Source: JAZRUF01 sp045636205
GTDB lineage: Bacteria; Bacillota; Clostridia; Oscillospirales; JAAYXM01
Direction of reading: 5' to 3'
NCBI GenBank assembly: GCA_045636205.1
Contig: JAZTXE010000073.1
Coordinates: 1-31,426 of the forward strand
Length of the DNA stretch: 31,426 nt
The number at the start of each line of letters is the position of its first letter. Position 1 is the first letter of the stretch. The translations under genes were made by a program, and so were the position numbers. The notes below the pieces were generated by a model. It saw only the letters and a list, made by a program, of their open reading frames with translations. It had not been told where the DNA came from and searched no databases. Shown piece by piece: positions 29,421-31,426 of the stretch.

Positions 29421-30167
29421 ATGGTGGTTGCCGTGCCAAGATTTTTTGTAGCAAAAGAACGCATATCCGGCAGCACTGTCGGCATAACCGGGGACGATGC
29501 GCGCCACATATCGCGCGTTCTCCGAATCAAGCCGGGCGAAGCGCTTGTACTGTGTGACCAGCAGGGCACGGATTATAACTGCCGTGTCGTGTCCTTAAGT
29601 GACGATCTTGTAACGCTCAAGGTCGAAAGCTCTGAGCCGAGTCTTTCCGAACCTACGGTTAAGATAACTCTTTTCATGGCTCTCCCCAAAGGGGATAAGA
29701 TGGATTATGTTATCCAGAAAGCCGTTGAACTCGGAGTTTACGAAATTATCCCGTATTCCTCCTCGCGCTGCATAGTAAAGTTAGGGGAGAAGGACAAGGT
29801 TAAAAAACAGGAGCGTTGGGCCCGTATCGCGCTCGAAGCGGCAAAGCAGAGCGGTCGCGGCATTATCCCGCGCGTAGGACTTCCGGTCTCCTTTAAAGAA
29901 ATGCTTAACATTTCCCGCGAGAGTGAGCTTCCGATGTTTTTCTATGAAAAAGAGCAGGATGTCTCCTTAAAAAGTATTCTTGCAGGGCGCAAATTCCAAA
30001 GCGCCGCTGTGATTATAGGTCCGGAAGGTGGCTTCGAAGAAGCCGAGGTTTCCGAGGCCAAAGCCGCCGGTCTCCCATCGGTTTCGCTGGGCGCTCGTAT
30101 CCTGCGCTGTGAAACCGCACCCGGCTGTGCAATCTGCGCGATTATGTATGAAACTGACAATATATAG
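29421..30167 (+). CDS. rsmE: 16S rRNA (uracil1498-N3)-methyltransferase
   Basis: This is a SPOUT-fold methyltransferase that modifies U1498 of 16S rRNA. It has the N-terminal PUA-like domain (PRFFVAKERISGSTVGITGDDARHISRVLRIKPGEALVLCD) and the C-terminal knot region with LPKGDKMDYVIQKAVELGV, RWARIALEAAKQSGRG, and IIGPEGGFEEAEVSEAKAAG...SLGARILRCETAPGCAI. Length is standard. The start is not certain: the ATG at 29421 follows GAGAGAG, but a GTG at 29433 after GGTGG would give MPRFFV, the usual beginning of the family. Thirteen bases after its stop comes a membrane-protein gene, so the two are probably co-transcribed. Confidence 0.96.
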   Translation: MVVAVPRFFVAKERISGSTVGITGDDARHISRVLRIKPGEALVLCDQQGTDYNCRVVSLSDDLVTLKVESSEPSLSEPTVKITLFMALPKGDKMDYVIQKAVELGVYEIIPYSSSRCIVKLGEKDKVKKQERWARIALEAAKQSGRGIIPRVGLPVSFKEMLNISRESELPMFFYEKEQDVSLKSILAGRKFQSAAVIIGPEGGFEEAEVSEAKAAGLPSVSLGARILRCETAPGCAICAIMYETDNI

Positions 30168-30180
30168 GAGTGTGTCGGAC

Positions 30181-30975
30181 GTGAGTAAAAAAGCACCAAT
30201 TAAAAAGGCGGTCGAGCCTGATATCAACAAGCAGAAGGACTTTGTTACAAACAAGTTGCTTTCTGTCTTCACCTTGGCGTTTATCATGATTTTTGCCCTG
30301 ATGTTTATCGGTCGCAGGATGAGACGTGCAGACGTTTATTACACCGCGTTCTTTAAAGCGATGGGCGTTATCGCGGTGATATTCGCGGTTTTGATGGTAG
30401 CCGGTATTGTATACGCGGTTATCGCAAAGAAAAAGGGGATTGACACCCGCTATAAGCTGTTCTCAGGTGTGAACATTGCCGTAGTAAGCGGATTTATCGC
30501 GCTTGTGTTTACCGCTTTGTCCGTAAGCTACACCACTGAGACACTCAAGCTTATGTACGTCGCAATCGCAGCAGTAACCCTTCTTTATATTATCTTCCAT
30601 TCCTACCCGCGCGAGTATTTCACCGTAGCGGCATCCGCAGGTATCGGCGCGGTGGGTGTATGGCTTGTGTGCAACGCTTTAAACGGCGGTGTCGGTCAGA
30701 CGATTTACCCGATTCTTTCAGGCATCATCTATGCCCTTGAAGCTGCACTGATTGTATGGACTGCAGTCGTTCAGAAAAATGGTGGCAAGTTTGGCAAATT
30801 CACTTTATATAAAGAGGACGCTGTTTATTGGGTAATCTATCTTGCCGCAGCTCTTGTAATCGCAGCTCTTACGCTTGCTCTTGCACTCGGCGGCTTGGGA
30901 ATGTATTACTACACATTTGCACTCCTTGGATATGCAGCTTTGGTAGGAATCGTATTCACGGTTAAAATGATTTAG
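30181..30975 (+). CDS. Polytopic membrane protein of unknown function
   Basis: I do not recognise this 264-residue protein. It has a basic cytoplasmic N-terminus (SKKAPIKKAVEPDINKQKD) and about eight hydrophobic segments, for example LLSVFTLAFIMIFALMFIG, MGVIAVIFAVLMVAGIVYAVI, LFSGVNIAVVSGFIALVF, MYVAIAAVTLLYIIF, AASAGIGAVGVWLVC and LAAALVIAALTLALALGG. No enzyme motif is visible. The GTG at 30181 follows AGGAG by ten bases; a frame opening at 30028 lies inside rsmE and was rejected. It follows rsmE by 13 bases and shares its transcript. Small membrane proteins of this sort occur after rsmE in related Clostridia, which is only context. Confidence 0.8.
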   Translation: MSKKAPIKKAVEPDINKQKDFVTNKLLSVFTLAFIMIFALMFIGRRMRRADVYYTAFFKAMGVIAVIFAVLMVAGIVYAVIAKKKGIDTRYKLFSGVNIAVVSGFIALVFTALSVSYTTETLKLMYVAIAAVTLLYIIFHSYPREYFTVAASAGIGAVGVWLVCNALNGGVGQTIYPILSGIIYALEAALIVWTAVVQKNGGKFGKFTLYKEDAVYWVIYLAAALVIAALTLALALGGLGMYYYTFALLGYAALVGIVFTVKMI

Positions 30976-30994
30976 AAAAAAACTTAAATTTTGC

Positions 30995-31023
30995 TTGACT
31001 AATTGATAATAATACTCTATAAT
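30995..31023 (+). promoter_or_regulatory. Strong promoter of tRNA-Ser
   Basis: TTGACT (30995-31000) and TATAAT (31018-31023) are 17 bases apart, about 75 bases upstream of the tRNA. Confidence 0.9.
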
Positions 31024-31029
31024 AACTTT

Positions 31030-31065
31030 TACGGTCGGGAAATCGGTAACGGTTTCCCAACCGTA
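31030..31065 (+). other. Leader hairpin before tRNA-Ser
   Basis: TACGGTCGGGAAA (31030-31042) pairs with TTTCCCAACCGTA (31053-31065) with one C-A mismatch around a ten-base loop. It lies in the transcript leader and is not part of the tRNA; it may mark a processing site. Confidence 0.6.
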
Positions 31066-31099
31066 TAAAATCAAATAAGCATTATCTCTTAACCGGTAT

Positions 31100-31190
31100 G
31101 GAGAAGTACTCAAGCTGGTGAAGAGGCTCCCCTGCTAAGGGAGTAGGTCGGGAAACCGGCGCGGGAGTTCGAATCTCCCCTTCTCCGCCA
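31100..31190 (+). tRNA. tRNA-Ser (anticodon GCU)
   Basis: The 91-base class II tRNA has acceptor GGAGAAG/CTTCTCC, an anticodon arm CTCCC-CTGCTAA-GGGAG giving GCT, a long variable arm (GGTCGGGAAACCGGC region), a TTCGAAT T-loop, discriminator G and an encoded CCA. Confidence 0.97.
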
Positions 31191-31229
31191 AATAAAGCAT
31201 ATACACTTTTGTGTATATGCTTTATTTTT
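31191..31229 (+). terminator. Intrinsic terminator after tRNA-Ser
   Basis: AATAAAGCATATACAC (31191-31206) pairs perfectly with GTGTATATGCTTTATT (31211-31226), followed by TTT. Confidence 0.94.
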
Positions 31230-31278
31230 GTTTGGAATAGTGATTTCGAACTTCCGCGGCAGGTATCGCAAACGGGTA

Positions 31279-31288
31279 GAATCTCCCC
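31279..31288 (+). repeat. Possible partial copy of tRNA-Ser 3' region
   Basis: GAATCTCCCC repeats the T-arm 3' side of tRNA-Ser (31171-31180) 108 bases downstream. Outside the ten bases the match fails, so it may be an eroded tRNA fragment or chance. Confidence 0.3.
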
Positions 31289-31376
31289 ACTTTTTCCCTT
31301 TCAAAACCCGCCATTGCAAGCCACCTTCATTTTATGATACTCTATCCCCTCGACAAAACTTATAAAGGGGGGTATA

Positions 31377-31426
31377 ATGAAAGTAACTCACTACGTAAAA
31401 ACAAAAACATTTTTTCAAACGATATC
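31377..31426 (+). CDS. Open frame starting at the window edge, partial, unidentified
   Basis: An ATG at 31377 is preceded by AAAGGGGGG at proper distance and opens a frame (MKVTHYVKTKTFFQTI) that runs off the window. The ribosome site is strong, but 16 residues are too few to name a family. Its place right after a tRNA gene would suit an integrated element, which remains a guess. Confidence 0.45.
   Translation, partial: MKVTHYVKTKTFFQTI

Noticed and set aside
30028..30180. N-terminal extension of the membrane-protein frame into rsmE
   Set aside because: The extension lies in a different frame inside a conserved gene; GTG 30181 with AGGAG is a better start.
31110..31319. Minus-strand 69-codon frame ending RRRGDSNSRAGFPTYSL
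   Set aside because: This is the well-known false protein read from the antisense strand of a tRNA-Ser gene.
1..31426. CRISPR arrays, phage genes or insertion sequences
   Set aside because: No regularly spaced direct repeats, cas genes, transposase or phage structural motifs were seen.

Overview
The window looks like chromosomal DNA of an anaerobic, Gram-positive, probably gut-dwelling Clostridia member (Oscillospirales-like; the exact clade is an inference). Supporting signs are a lipobox signal peptide, an S-layer-homology C-terminus, strong AGGAGG-type ribosome sites, many intrinsic terminators, a large Alu-domain SRP RNA next to dnaX-ebfC-recR as in Bacillus, a pyruvate:ferredoxin oxidoreductase, and a GSI-alpha-type glutamine synthetase.

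Layout. (1) 1-7170: the last codons of an SLH-domain protein, then a same-strand glycan cluster: sugar-binding lipoprotein, TIM-barrel isomerase/epimerase, alpha/beta-hydrolase esterase, GH78 alpha-L-rhamnosidase, SGNH esterase and an unusual RpiB-family isomerase, closed by a terminator. It reads as a pathway that de-esterifies and trims a rhamnose-containing glycan or glycoside and passes a sugar to central metabolism. No ABC permease genes are present. (2) 7186-11790, minus: a DUF975-like membrane protein and nifJ. (3) 12021-14066, plus: comM/yifB and a small membrane protein. (4) 14114-17123, minus: SRP RNA, dnaX, ebfC, recR. (5) 17155-17710: tRNA-Pro and tRNA-Val with duplicated tRNA-Pro fragments and palindromes around them. 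(6) 17822-23612: PIG-L deacetylase, a zinc-ribbon stub (minus), paaK with an ACT-domain protein, then glnA-asnA-cysteine-cluster protein, which is an ammonia-assimilation unit. (7) 23809-28000, minus: pyridoxal kinase, a LysM-G5-M23 cell-wall peptidase with a WalR-like box at its promoter, and a DegT-family aminotransferase. (8) 28337-31426, plus: prmA, rsmE, a polytopic membrane protein, tRNA-Ser and the start of an open frame at the window edge.

Most of the window is conserved housekeeping. The points most worth a second look are the glycan cluster with its divergent RpiB-like enzyme, the tRNA-Pro locus where 5' and 3' tRNA fragments bracket palindromic DNA, the WalR-like box on the M23 peptidase gene, and a possible C-rich small RNA after the asnA operon. 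I see no CRISPR array, no transposase and no phage genes.
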